DNA of 64,000 nt from Lewinellaceae bacterium. GTDB lineage: Bacteria; Bacteroidota; Bacteroidia; Chitinophagales; Saprospiraceae. Shown here one piece after another: positions 53,163-61,621 of this stretch (position 1 is its first letter; each line of letters begins with the position of its first letter). Made by a program: the position numbers and the translations under genes. The stretch lies in contig JACJXX010000001.1 in NCBI GenBank assembly GCA_020636435.1, positions 620,001 to 684,000 of the forward strand, read 5' to 3'. The notes below the pieces were generated by a model. It was not told the DNA's origin and ran no database searches. It was given only the letters and a program-made list of their open reading frames with translations.

Positions 53163-55940
53163 ATGCTTGTGCTACGAAATCACCCGGCGTTTTTTACCCT
53201 GCTGATCACCCTGTTCTTGCCAGTTTTCTCGTTTTCTCAAGAGAGTATTATTGTTGGGAAAATTCTGGATGAGGAAGAAAAACCTCTGCCTAACGCGACT
53301 ATTATGCTGCTCCGGGCGCAGGACTCCATTCTACAGCAGTTTGCCCTCGCAGATGCCACGGGGCAGTTTTCTATTAAAAATGTCAAGCCGGGGAACTATC
53401 TCCTGCAGGCCACTTTCCTGGGCTATGGCAACCACAGCCAGCCGGTGGAAGTGCCGGAAGGGCAGCCATCCATCCACCTGGGCGCCATCCGCATGCAGCC
53501 CCGCTCCGAGCTGCTCGACGAAGTGATCGTCGAAGAGGAACGCATTCCCATGGCCATCCGCAAGGACACCATCGAGTTTGACGCGGAATCCTTCAAAACC
53601 CAGCCCAACGCCGTGGTGGAAGACCTCCTCAAAAAGCTGCCCGGCGTGGAGGTCGGCCGCGACGGCAACATCCGCGCCATGGGAGAAGAGGTAGAAAGGG
53701 TAACAGTCGACGGCAAAGAGTTCTTCGGCAAAGACCCCAAGCTGGCCACCCAGAACCTGCCCGCTGACGCTGTCGACAAGGTACAGGTGTTCGACAAAAA
53801 ATCGGACCGGGCGGAATTTTCCGGCATCGACGACGGCCAGCGGGAGAAGACCATCAACCTCAGCCTGAAGGAAGACAAAAAGAAGGGCTACTTCGGCCGG
53901 ATCAACGCCGGCTACGGCGACCAGGGCCGCTACCAGGGCAAGGGCAACCTCAACCGCTTTACGCCCGAACAGCAGCTCTCCATTCTGGGCATGGCCAACA
54001 ACGTCAACGAGCCCGGCTTTTCGCTGGACGACTACATCGACTTCATGGGCGGCCTGCAGGGCATGATGCGGGGCAGCGGCGGAGGCAGCGTTCGCATCGA
54101 GATTAACCCGGGGGAGATGGGGCTGCCATTGAACATCGGCGGCAACAGCGGCATCGCCGGCTCCCAGGCAGGGGGCGTCAATTTCAATAAGGACCTCACC
54201 GACAAAACGGCCCTATCCAGCAGCCTGCTGTACAATCGCTTCGACAACAACCTCAACCGCAGCCTGCGCCGGGAGAGCTTCCTGGAAGGCGGCGCCTTCA
54301 TCACCGAAGAGGAAAGCCGGCAGCGCACCCTCAACCACAACGAGCGCCTGAACCTGCGCCTCGACCAGGACATCGATTCTACCCAGGCGCTCCGCTTCCG
54401 CGCCAGCGGCGCCTACAACACCACCGAATTGGAAAGCAACAGCCGGACGGAGAACTTCAGCAACGAGCAGCTCAGCAGCAGCAGTGACCGGTTTAACCGG
54501 GCCAACGGCTACCAGTCCAACTTCGACGGTAGCCTGCTGTATCGAAAGCGGCTGGGCCGCCCGGGGCGCGTCTTCACCGCCGACGCCAGCTTCGGCATGC
54601 GGGATTTGCGGCAAGCCCGGCAAATAAATGCCGTCAACTGGTTTGGCAGCGAGGTGGATACCCTGTTGCAGGATCAAACCCGCGATGACGAGTCCAACAC
54701 CTTCGGCGCCCAGCTTTCCTATTCTGAGCCCCTCGGCAAACGCAGCTATCTGGAATGGCGCTACGCCTTCCAGCGCAACCGGTCGGATTTCCGGCAAGAG
54801 GCCTACGATATGGCCGACGGACATCCTGTTTTCAACCCGGCGCTGAGCAATGCCTTCGGCAGCGATTACACCTACCACCGCCTGCAGAGTGGCTTCCGCG
54901 CCAACGGCAAGAAGCAGTCTGTTTGGGCCAGCGTAGCCTTGCAGCATGCCCAACTCAACGGGCGGTTGGTAAGCGCCGACACCGCCATCCGCCAGGAATT
55001 CCGGAACCTGATGCCCGGCCTGCGGTGGGAGTACGAGTTTAACCCATCGCAACGGCTGGAGTTCGACTATTCCACCTTCGTGCGGGAGCCCAGCGTCCAG
55101 CAACTGCAGCCCATCACCGACAACAGCGACCCGTTTAACATTTACACCGGCAACCCCGGCCTGCGCCCCGAATACGCCAACGAGCTGAGCCTGAGCTATT
55201 TCAACTTCAACGCCGCCCTGCTGTCCAATTTTTTCAACACCCTCTCTTTCAACTACACCGGCAACCCCATCAGCCAGGCCTTCACCATCGACGATCAGCT
55301 CGTGCGCACCACCCAGCCCATCAATGCGCCCTACGCCTGGCGCCTGCGCAACAGCGCCAACTTCAGCACGCCCATCCGCCCCCTAAAAAGCCGGATCAAT
55401 ATAGAAGCAGCGCTCACCTACAACCGCAGCTTCAACGAGATCAACGGCAAGGAAAACCGCACGGATCAGCGCATGGCTTCCATGGACCTGCGACTGGAAA
55501 ACCGCTTCAAGGAAAAATTCGACCTGGCCGGCGGCGCCCGCCTGGAGTACAGCCAGGCTCGCTATTCCATCCAGGAGGGCCTCAACCAGAATGTCTTCAA
55601 CCCCACGTATTACGCCAGCCTGCAGCTCAACCTGCCGATGGGCTTCACCCTGTACAACAGCCTGGATTACGACGTCTACCGGGGCCGCACCGCCGGCTTC
55701 AACCAAACCATCGCCCGCTGGAACGCCTACCTGGCCAAGTCGTTGCTGGAGAACAAAGCCGAAGTCCGCTTCGCCGCCTACGACCTGCTGAACCAAAACC
55801 AGGGGATCAGCCGCCGGGCGGAGCTCAACTATGTGGAGGATGAGCGGGTGAATGTGCTGTCGAGGTATTTTTTGGTGAGTTTTACGTATTCGGTGAATGG
55901 GTTGGGGGAGAAAGCAGGGGGGGTGAGGGTTATTCGTTGA
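53163..55940 (+). CDS. TonB-dependent receptor-like outer-membrane protein
   Basis: This encodes 925 aa. A signal peptide (FFTLLITLFLPVFSFSQ) precedes a carboxypeptidase-regulatory-like domain (~25-105: GKILDEEEKPLPNATIMLLR, VKPGNYLLQATFLGYGN). A plug-like domain follows at ~120-220 (PNAVVEDLLKKLPGVEVGRD, VTVDGKEFFGKDPKLATQNL). From ~230 is a large outer-membrane beta-barrel of the OMP_b-brl_3 type, ending with amphipathic strands (SRYFLVSFTYSVNGLG). It probably imports or exports a substrate across the outer membrane, although a TonB box is not obvious. GLPGLI-family genes often accompany such receptors; one is at 57541-58269. Confidence 0.85.
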   Translation: MLVLRNHPAFFTLLITLFLPVFSFSQESIIVGKILDEEEKPLPNATIMLLRAQDSILQQFALADATGQFSIKNVKPGNYLLQATFLGYGNHSQPVEVPEGQPSIHLGAIRMQPRSELLDEVIVEEERIPMAIRKDTIEFDAESFKTQPNAVVEDLLKKLPGVEVGRDGNIRAMGEEVERVTVDGKEFFGKDPKLATQNLPADAVDKVQVFDKKSDRAEFSGIDDGQREKTINLSLKEDKKKGYFGRINAGYGDQGRYQGKGNLNRFTPEQQLSILGMANNVNEPGFSLDDYIDFMGGLQGMMRGSGGGSVRIEINPGEMGLPLNIGGNSGIAGSQAGGVNFNKDLTDKTALSSSLLYNRFDNNLNRSLRRESFLEGGAFITEEESRQRTLNHNERLNLRLDQDIDSTQALRFRASGAYNTTELESNSRTENFSNEQLSSSSDRFNRANGYQSNFDGSLLYRKRLGRPGRVFTADASFGMRDLRQARQINAVNWFGSEVDTLLQDQTRDDESNTFGAQLSYSEPLGKRSYLEWRYAFQRNRSDFRQEAYDMADGHPVFNPALSNAFGSDYTYHRLQSGFRANGKKQSVWASVALQHAQLNGRLVSADTAIRQEFRNLMPGLRWEYEFNPSQRLEFDYSTFVREPSVQQLQPITDNSDPFNIYTGNPGLRPEYANELSLSYFNFNAALLSNFFNTLSFNYTGNPISQAFTIDDQLVRTTQPINAPYAWRLRNSANFSTPIRPLKSRINIEAALTYNRSFNEINGKENRTDQRMASMDLRLENRFKEKFDLAGGARLEYSQARYSIQEGLNQNVFNPTYYASLQLNLPMGFTLYNSLDYDVYRGRTAGFNQTIARWNAYLAKSLLENKAEVRFAAYDLLNQNQGISRRAELNYVEDERVNVLSRYFLVSFTYSVNGLGEKAGGVRVIR

Positions 55941-55992
55941 TTTGTTGAATGGCTGATTTGTCGAATGTGCCTTCCTGAAATTGGTTGGCAGG

Positions 55993-56156
55993 TTAGGCAC
56001 GAGGAAAGAATAAAGTGTTCAATTATGGGGCAGTAATTTTTGTGCCAGGCAAGGCGCGAAGAATGAGGATAGCCAAAGCTACCTGAGTGATGAGCAACGC
56101 AGCATGGCGCAAAAAGGACAAGCCAGAATGGACAGTTTATTCTTTCGTCGTGCCTT
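55993..56156. mobile_element. MITE-like palindromic element
   Basis: TTAGGCACGAGGAAAGAATA (55993) pairs with TATTCTTTCGTCGTGCCTTA (56139-56155) through ~20 bp with about two differences, and the match extends inwards (GTGTTCAATT / AATGGACAGT). The ~100-bp centre contains GC-rich inverted words (GCCAGGCAAGGCGC / GCATGGCGC). No coding sequence is evident, and no target duplication was recognised. It fills the gap between receptor gene and xisH. Confidence 0.55.
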
Positions 56157-56324
56157 AAAGGATCGTTCTGAATAAGGTTTGCAAAAGGAACAAACAATTT
56201 GTAACGTATCTCAATGCAATCTGTCCGCCCTAAAAAGAACAAATTTGGATAAAAACCTGTAATTTTATCAGAAGGCAATATCGCGAAGCAATAAAGGAAT
56301 TTGTTGGGAAAGAGGAGAATAGTC

Positions 56325-56742
56325 ATGGCAAAAGACATTTACCATAATCACGTCCGGGAGGCTTTGGAAAAGGATGGTTGGAAAATCACAGCAGACCCTT
56401 ATATTCTAAATTATGCTGAAACAAGATTCGATGTTGACTTGGGAGCCGAAAGGTTGATCGCCCGCCGCAACTAAGGATACGCAAAAAATCCTTATTGAAG
56501 TGAAAAGCTTCGCCAGCCAATCGGTAACTTATGAATTTCACACAGCAGTTGGCCAATTCGGTCATTATATTCTAGCTTTGGAAGAACAGAAAACAGATAG
56601 ATCACTTTTCCTGGCAGTACCCGCTCCCGTTTACAGGGAACATTTTCATAAAGCGTTCTTCCAGGCGTCTGTTGCCAGAAACAATCTGAAGATCATTGTT
56701 TTCGATCCGGGAACAAAAACTATAGAAAAATGGATAAGTTAG
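56325..56742 (+). pseudogene. xisH: xisH, frameshifted
   Basis: The ATG at 56325 follows a good Shine-Dalgarno (AAGAGGAG). The first frame gives MAKDIYHNHVREALEKDGWK and RFDVDLGAERLIA, the start of XisH, and then ends at a stop (56472) after the run GCCCGCCGC. The next frame continues directly with ATKDTQKILIEVKSF, EFHTAVGQFGHYILALEEQ and the end FDPGTKTIEKWIS. A one-base insertion (or two-base loss) near 56460-56468 joins the two parts. XisH has a PD-(D/E)XK-like fold, with the active Glu in IEVKSF. The gene is either broken or expressed by frameshifting; a sequencing error is also possible. Confidence 0.85.
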
Positions 56743-57068
56743 CAAAATATGAAAAAGCCATTATGAGTTTTCTGGAGGAATATGCCGCTTACTTTTCTAA
56801 TGATCCTTCCGGCATTGAAACCTATATTGTAGCTGATAAAGAAAGAAAGCACTACCAAATTGTCCGCACCGGATGGCATGAAGGGAGGTTTTTTCACTAC
56901 ATGCTATTTCATATCCTCCTCAAGAATGGAAAAGTGTGGTTGCAACAGAACAATACAGAAGACCTTATAGGGGATGACCTCGTTGCACACGGCATCCCTA
57001 AAAGCGACATTGTCCTGGGATTTCAACCGGAAGAAGTACGCCCTTTGACCGGTTTTGCAGCAAATTGA
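56730..57068 (+). CDS. xisI: XisI family protein
   Basis: This encodes 112 aa and overlaps the xisH 3' end by 13 bp. The whole family pattern is intact: MDKLAKYEKAIMSFLEEYAA, KERKHYQIVRTGWHEGRFFH, NGKVWLQQNNTEDLIGDDLV and GIPKSDIVLGFQPEEVRPLT. XisH and XisI were first described as controlling excision of the cyanobacterial fdxN element, yet the pair is widespread without that element. The AT-rich composition fits horizontal transfer. With XisH frameshifted, XisI may be an orphan. Confidence 0.9.
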   Translation: MDKLAKYEKAIMSFLEEYAAYFSNDPSGIETYIVADKERKHYQIVRTGWHEGRFFHYMLFHILLKNGKVWLQQNNTEDLIGDDLVAHGIPKSDIVLGFQPEEVRPLTGFAAN

Positions 57069-57179
57069 TAACACTCCTCGCACTGTAATTGCATTTTATC
57101 TGCCGAGACGCCATTCGAGTTGAGTAGTGGTGCACCTGGATAACGGCAGGCAATACATCGCGGCTTTTTTCACCTACGC

Positions 57180-57440
57180 TTGTGTGGAGAGCCTGCGGGC
57201 AGCAAACTGGCCGTGAGCCATTCTCAGCTTCACCGAAAGCTTACTGCGCTGACCGGCCTTTCCGCCAACCGCTTTATCCGTTTCATCCGGTTGTCAAAAG
57301 CCAGAATTTTGCTCAAAGACCCCGGCCTTTCCATCGCGGAAGTGGCCTACGATACCGGATTTACCGACCCCGTTTACTTTTCAAGGGTATTCAAAAAGGA
57401 GTTTGGAATGACGCCAACATCGTTCCGGGAAAATAGTTAG
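57180..57440 (+). pseudogene. AraC-type HTH fragment
   Basis: The frame ends in a clear AraC/XylS double helix-turn-helix: LAVSHSQLHRKLTALTGLSA, RLSKARILLKDPGLSIAEVA and TGFTDPVYFSRVFKKEFGMT. Nothing upstream encodes the rest of a regulator: the 110 bases before it are closed in this frame and follow xisI directly. It is probably the 3' remnant of a hybrid two-component or AraC regulator gene removed by insertion of the AT-rich xisHI segment. Confidence 0.75.
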
Positions 57441-57540
57441 AAATGGAATGATTGAATAGCAGCTTTGCCCCAATCATTCCATCACTCATTCACTCATTTT
57501 TACCCGTCCGTAGCCCGTATGGGCGAAGGCGGGCCATCAT

Positions 57541-58269
57541 TCACTGCCGGATAATCCGTATCCCGTGCCTTCCACTACCCCCCATCTCGCGCATGCGCTC
57601 TTCCACCATCTGGTCGTATTCGGCCTTGTCGATCTTTTTGCCTTCCGTCGGCGCTTCGATCTCCGGGGCCTCGCCCTGCAGTTCTACCTGGACCGCTTCG
57701 TACAGCCGGCGGCCGTTGTCTACATCCACCATCAGGATGGCGCCGGGCAGGCCGTAGAACTCGCCCGGGCCGACGGGCGCCGGGATGGAGGGGGCAAACC
57801 AGGCCACCACCTCGACGCCTTCGCTATTGGTGAAGGACGCCCGCTGGCAGACATCGCCGTTGATGGATTTCTGTTCCGGGGTGATCTTCCACTCCCGGCC
57901 CTCCGTTTCGGTTTCGACCAGGAACTTCTTGCCCATAAAGTCCCGCACTTCCACCTGCTTATGCTCAGGGTAGTTGCGGTACAGGACATCCGAATTGCGC
58001 CGGATGCGGATGTTGACCTGGGCGCCGCCCTCTTCGCGGTTGATCTCGCTTTCGTCTTCTTCCACAGCCTTGTAGAGGGAAGCCTGCCCGTCGTAGAGCA
58101 GGACAGCCTTGGAGGTTTGCCATTCCGGGATCATCGCTTTATAATCTTCCTGATCCGGGCCCAGGTCCCGGTGCAAATTCACTTTTTCCTGGTAGATGAT
58201 CTTGCCCGCCGGCTGGGCGAGGGCCAGTAGGGGGAGTGTCAATGCGCAGAATAATAATAGCTTTTTCAT
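57541..58269 (-). CDS. GLPGLI family protein
   Basis: This encodes 242 aa with a signal peptide (KLLLFCALTLPLLALAQ). The name-giving block appears as EFYGLPGAILMVDVDNGRRL near residue 180, preceded by SINGDVCQRASFTNSEGVEV and WFAPSIPAPVGPGEF. The protein is probably periplasmic or lipid-interacting. GLPGLI proteins of Bacteroidota typically occur next to TonB-type receptors, here located 1.6 kb away on the other strand. Function is unknown. It is divergent from the histidine kinase gene across a 447-bp region. Confidence 0.9.
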   Translation of the reverse strand: MKKLLLFCALTLPLLALAQPAGKIIYQEKVNLHRDLGPDQEDYKAMIPEWQTSKAVLLYDGQASLYKAVEEDESEINREEGGAQVNIRIRRNSDVLYRNYPEHKQVEVRDFMGKKFLVETETEGREWKITPEQKSINGDVCQRASFTNSEGVEVVAWFAPSIPAPVGPGEFYGLPGAILMVDVDNGRRLYEAVQVELQGEAPEIEAPTEGKKIDKAEYDQMVEERMREMGGSGRHGIRIIRQ

Positions 58270-58470
58270 GGTAATTGACTTTTTTGGTAATTAGGGGTGA
58301 CGCAACAAATAACCTACTCATCTGACTTGGTCTTTTTCCTTTATGCTTCGTTGCATTTTCCTTACGTAGCCCCACTATGCGCGTCAAATGCACCTCGCCT
58401 AAAGAAAAAATACCTTCGTCATTTTGAGTAGTTTATTTATTTCCTCACCCCTTAATTGGGCCCCTTATGC

Positions 58471-58548
58471 TTTTGCCACGAAAGCACTAAGGCACGAAAA
58501 CCCACAAAATTTAGTGTGGATTTGGAGCTTTTGTGGTTTTGTGGCACA
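58471..58548. repeat. Imperfect inverted repeat (GCCAC...GTGGC) in kinase upstream region
   Basis: CTTTTGCCACGAAAGCAC (58469-58486) and GTTTTGTGGCACAAAG (about 58535-58551) pair imperfectly through GCCAC/GTGGC and neighbouring A/T runs. It looks like a dispersed intergenic palindrome rather than a promoter element. Confidence 0.4.
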
Positions 58549-58614
58549 AAGGCCATACAGAAGGGCATTCCCGGTTATTCTTTCACAAAGAAAAGCCGAA
58601 TAGGCTCCCCGGCA

Positions 58615-58651
58615 GGTTAATTACCCTTGATTTAAGGTTAATTAAGGTTAA
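58615..58651 (-). promoter_or_regulatory. Phased TTAACC array upstream of histidine kinase gene
   Basis: On the minus strand TTAACC starts at 58651, 58641 and 58620, with TCAA at 58630-58627. The spacing is identical to that of the array at 53080-53116. In plus orientation the boxes read GGTTAA. Another GGTTAA at 58678-58683 overlaps the -7 box. A site for the cognate OmpR-type regulator (60890-61591) is the simplest reading. Confidence 0.65.
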
Positions 58652-58680
58652 CAGAAGCGGCATGGTAAGAATAGGAGGGT

Positions 58681-58688
58681 TAATTTTG
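58681..58688 (+). promoter_or_regulatory. TAnnTTTG -7 box of histidine kinase gene
   Basis: TAATTTTG matches the consensus exactly and lies 29 bp before the ATG at 58717, with an AGAAAAGAG ribosome-binding-like run in between. Confidence 0.55.
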
Positions 58689-58716
58689 TAATAGAACCCG
58701 GAGAAAAGAGTGAAAC

Positions 58717-60264
58717 ATGCAAAAAACGTACCATCCCCTCACCTTCCCCCTCATGCTGGCCAGCATACTGCTGCTCTGTGGTTTCCAGCTCTTCTGGCTG
58801 CACAAAAGCTGGGAAGAGCAGTACGGCCTGCTGCAGAAGGAAGCCAGCCGCCTCTTCGCCCGGTCCGTCGTCGAGGTGCAGGATTCCATAGTGCTGGACT
58901 GGGTGGAAAAACAAATGCCGGAACGAACCGACAGCTTACACCCCTCTGTATTGCATCGCCAGAAAAACATCATCGAGCACCGGGTAGAAGGCCCGGCGCC
59001 GGAGCAAGCCGACAGCGTTCAGATTGCTGTATTCCAATATCAGGAAAATACCATCGAGCACAGGGGAAAGGAAAAGGGCAGGACCAGGATTATCATGGGC
59101 GGGCCGGGAAAAGAAAAAGCAATCCGCAGGGGAGACACCCAGGTGCGCCTGGAGATCGAAGGCGCCGAAGGGAACGACTGGCCGCCCGGCCTTCTGCAGT
59201 CGGTCATCCTCAAAGTACAATCGCGTGACAGCACCGGGCTGCTGCCCTTAGAAAAAGTGGACAGCAGCTTGCTCCTTAACCGCATCGCCGCTGTTTTCAG
59301 AGACTCGCTGGAAAAAAACCGCTCTCCCCTACCCTTTTCCATCATTAACCCGGAGCAAAATACTGACCCGGAACAGGCTGCCATTTTAACGGCGGCAGCC
59401 CCCTCCCTTCTACCTTCCAGCCCGAGCTATCAGGCCCGGCTGTCTGATTACCGCTCCCATCTGCTGTGGAAGATCAGCCCGCAGATCCTCTTTTCCATTT
59501 TGCTGGTGTCGCTAACGCTGGGCGCTTTCCTGCTGATCTACCACAACCTGCGGCAGCAGCGGCACCTGGCCGAAATGCGCAGCGGCCTGATCAGCAACAT
59601 CACCCACGAGCTGAAGACGCCCATCGCCACCGTCAGCGTAGCCATGGAGGCGCTGGAGAACTTCAACGCCCTCGACGACCCGGCCCGCACCCGGGAATAC
59701 CTCAACATCTCCCGCAGCGAGCTCAACCGCCTGTCCATCCTGGTGGACAAGGTGTTGAAAATGTCTGCCTTTGAGCAGCAGGGGATCGACCTGCAACCTG
59801 AAACGCTGGACCTGAGGCAACTCGCCGAGGAGACACTCTCCTGCCTCAAGTTGCTCTTTGAAAAAACGGGCGCCGAAGTGAAGTTCGACTGCGAAGGGTA
59901 TGATTTCACCTTCCAGGCCGACCGCATCCACCTGACCAATGTGATCTACAACCTGATCGACAACGCCTTGAAATACAGTACGGAAAAACCAAGGATACAA
60001 ATCCACCTCCAAAACGGGCAGGATGGCGTGCGGCTTTCGGTACAAGATGCCGGCCTGGGCATCCCTCCGGAATACCAGGCCCGCATCTTCGACAAGTTCT
60101 TTCGCGTACCGCGGGGGGATGAGCACGACATCAAGGGCTACGGCCTGGGGCTGAGCTATGTGGCTAAGGTGGTGGAAAAACACGGTGGGACAATAAAGGT
60201 GCAGAGCCGGCCCGGCGAGGGCAGCCGGTTTACGATAACATTACCTGGAATCTATGATCACTAA
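58717..60264 (+). CDS. Sensor histidine kinase
   Basis: This encodes 515 aa. A first transmembrane helix (LTFPLMLASILLLCGFQLFW) and a second at ~253-272 (FSILLVSLTLGAFLLIYHNL) enclose a periplasmic domain of ~215 residues with no known ligand fold. The kinase core follows: H-box SNITHELKTPIATVSVA, N-box IYNLIDNALKYS, G1 VQDAGLGIPPEYQ, F-box FDKFFRVPRG and G2 GYGLGLSYVAKVV. It should autophosphorylate on the H-box His and pass phosphate to the regulator at 60890. The 626-bp gap to that gene holds a hairpin element and a minisatellite. Confidence 0.9.
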   Translation: MQKTYHPLTFPLMLASILLLCGFQLFWLHKSWEEQYGLLQKEASRLFARSVVEVQDSIVLDWVEKQMPERTDSLHPSVLHRQKNIIEHRVEGPAPEQADSVQIAVFQYQENTIEHRGKEKGRTRIIMGGPGKEKAIRRGDTQVRLEIEGAEGNDWPPGLLQSVILKVQSRDSTGLLPLEKVDSSLLLNRIAAVFRDSLEKNRSPLPFSIINPEQNTDPEQAAILTAAAPSLLPSSPSYQARLSDYRSHLLWKISPQILFSILLVSLTLGAFLLIYHNLRQQRHLAEMRSGLISNITHELKTPIATVSVAMEALENFNALDDPARTREYLNISRSELNRLSILVDKVLKMSAFEQQGIDLQPETLDLRQLAEETLSCLKLLFEKTGAEVKFDCEGYDFTFQADRIHLTNVIYNLIDNALKYSTEKPRIQIHLQNGQDGVRLSVQDAGLGIPPEYQARIFDKFFRVPRGDEHDIKGYGLGLSYVAKVVEKHGGTIKVQSRPGEGSRFTITLPGIYDH

Positions 60265-60302
60265 AAATATTCTGTCGAATGTATCTCTATAGTACTCAAA
60301 TC

Positions 60303-60372
60303 GATGCTGCTGCTTTCGGCAAAGCCGAAAACAGCGATGCTATGCCCTTTGGGCAATTGATACTATTGATCC
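60303..60372 (+). repeat. Double-hairpin element, copy D
   Basis: GATGCT, a TTTCGGC / GCCGAAA stem, GATGCT, a TGCCC / GGGCA stem and TTGATACTATTGATCC: the same structure as copies A-C. It directly precedes the 9-bp minisatellite, whose minus-strand unit GATGCTATG is the boundary word of these elements. Confidence 0.7.
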
Positions 60373-60383
60373 TCATTGCCCCC

Positions 60384-60810
60384 TCCACAGCATCCACAGC
60401 ATCCACAGCATCCACGGCATCCACGGCATCCACGGCATCCACGGCATCCACAGCATCCACAGCATCCACAGCATCCATAGCATCCACAGCATCCACAGCA
60501 TCCACAGCATCCACAGCATCCACAGCATCCACAGCATCCATAGCATCCACAGCATCCACAGCATCCACAGCATCCATAGCATCCACAGCATCCACAGCAT
60601 CCACAGCATCCACAGCATCCACAGCATCCACAGCATCCACAGCATCCACAGCATCCACAGCATCCATAGCATCCATAGCATCCACAGCATCCATAGCATC
60701 CACAGCATCCATAGCATCCACAGCATCCATAGCATCCACAGCATCCATAGCATCCACAGCATCCATAGCATCCACAGCATCCATAGCATCCACAGCATCC
60801 ATAGCATCTA
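60384..60810. repeat. 9-bp minisatellite, about 47 units, inside a two-component operon
   Basis: Uninterrupted 9-bp units run for ~427 bp. Most are CCACAGCAT; four near the start are CCACGGCAT and many in the 3' part are CCATAGCAT, where an alternating 18-bp higher-order repeat (CCATAGCATCCACAGCAT) appears. The units contain no stop in most frames, so long artificial open frames exist on both strands (TAS-, DAV-, LWM- and GCC-type peptides). The tract separates the histidine kinase stop from the regulator start. Confidence 0.95.
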
Positions 60811-60889
60811 TAGAATTCTGTATCCATAACATCCATAACATCCTTAGCCCCTCCTCGTTCCTTGGCGGGGTAAACATCAACAGTACCTC

Positions 60890-61591
60890 ATGAAAGGAAC
60901 TAAGATCCTCTATATAGAAGACGAAGTCTACCTCGGCAAGATTGTCAAAGAGAGCCTGGAGAGCCGCGGCTTCCGGGTGCGCATGGAAACCGACGGCCAG
61001 GCCGCCCTGCCCGCCTTCCGGGAATTTCAGCCCGACATTTGTGTGCTGGACGTCATGCTGCCCAAAAAAGACGGCTTCTCCATCGGCAAAGACATCCGCG
61101 ACGTGGACGACAGCATCCCCATCATCTACCTCACCGCCAAGAACCAACCGGAAGACGTGCTGAAAGGCTTCCGCTCCGGCGGCAACGACTACATCCGCAA
61201 GCCGTTCAGCCTGGAAGAGCTCATCGCCCGCATTCACAACCTGATGCAGCTCAGCCAGGGCCGGGCGCCCGCCGCCAACGGCCAGCCCTCCGGCGACGAG
61301 ATTCAACTGGGCCGCTACACCTTCCACCTCCTGCGCTACGAGCTGCGCCTGGGCGAGCAGGTCCAAAAGCTCTCCCACCGCGAGGCCGAACTGCTCCGCA
61401 TCCTGGCCGAACACCGGAACCTCACCGTGCAGCGCCGCGACATCCTCAAGCGGGTGTGGGGGGATGATTCGTTCTTCAATTCGAGGAACCTGGATGTGTA
61501 CATCAAGAAGCTGCGGGATTATTTGCAAGAGGATGAGTCGGTGGAGATCATAACGCTGAAGGGAGTGGGCTATCATTTTGCGGTGGGGTAG
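60890..61591 (+). CDS. OmpR-family response regulator
   Basis: This encodes 233 aa. The receiver domain (1-120) has the acidic pair in YIEDE, the phospho-acceptor Asp in PDICVLDVMLPKKDGF, the T in IIYLTAK and K in DYIRKPFSLEELIARI. The C-terminal winged helix (~135-230) contains LSHREAELLRILAEHRN and RDILKRVWGDDSFFNSRNLD with VYIKKLRDYLQ. It is the presumed partner of the kinase at 58717-60264. Its own start lies ~80 bp after the minisatellite. The TTAACC arrays upstream of the kinase and the receptor are candidate binding sites. Confidence 0.92.
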   Translation: MKGTKILYIEDEVYLGKIVKESLESRGFRVRMETDGQAALPAFREFQPDICVLDVMLPKKDGFSIGKDIRDVDDSIPIIYLTAKNQPEDVLKGFRSGGNDYIRKPFSLEELIARIHNLMQLSQGRAPAANGQPSGDEIQLGRYTFHLLRYELRLGEQVQKLSHREAELLRILAEHRNLTVQRRDILKRVWGDDSFFNSRNLDVYIKKLRDYLQEDESVEIITLKGVGYHFAVG

Positions 61592-61621
61592 TTTTTCTGT
61601 TCAATGACATTTTAATCAATT

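Noticed and set aside
60384..60810. Possible CRISPR array
   Set aside because: Units are only 9 bp, contiguous and without spacers; there are no cas genes.
60296..61576. Long open frames on both strands through the 9-bp repeat, encoding DAV/DAM, TAS, LWM or cysteine-glycine repeats
   Set aside because: A 9-bp unit without stops keeps several frames open automatically; the longest runs antisense over the response regulator gene. No start signals or homology support them.
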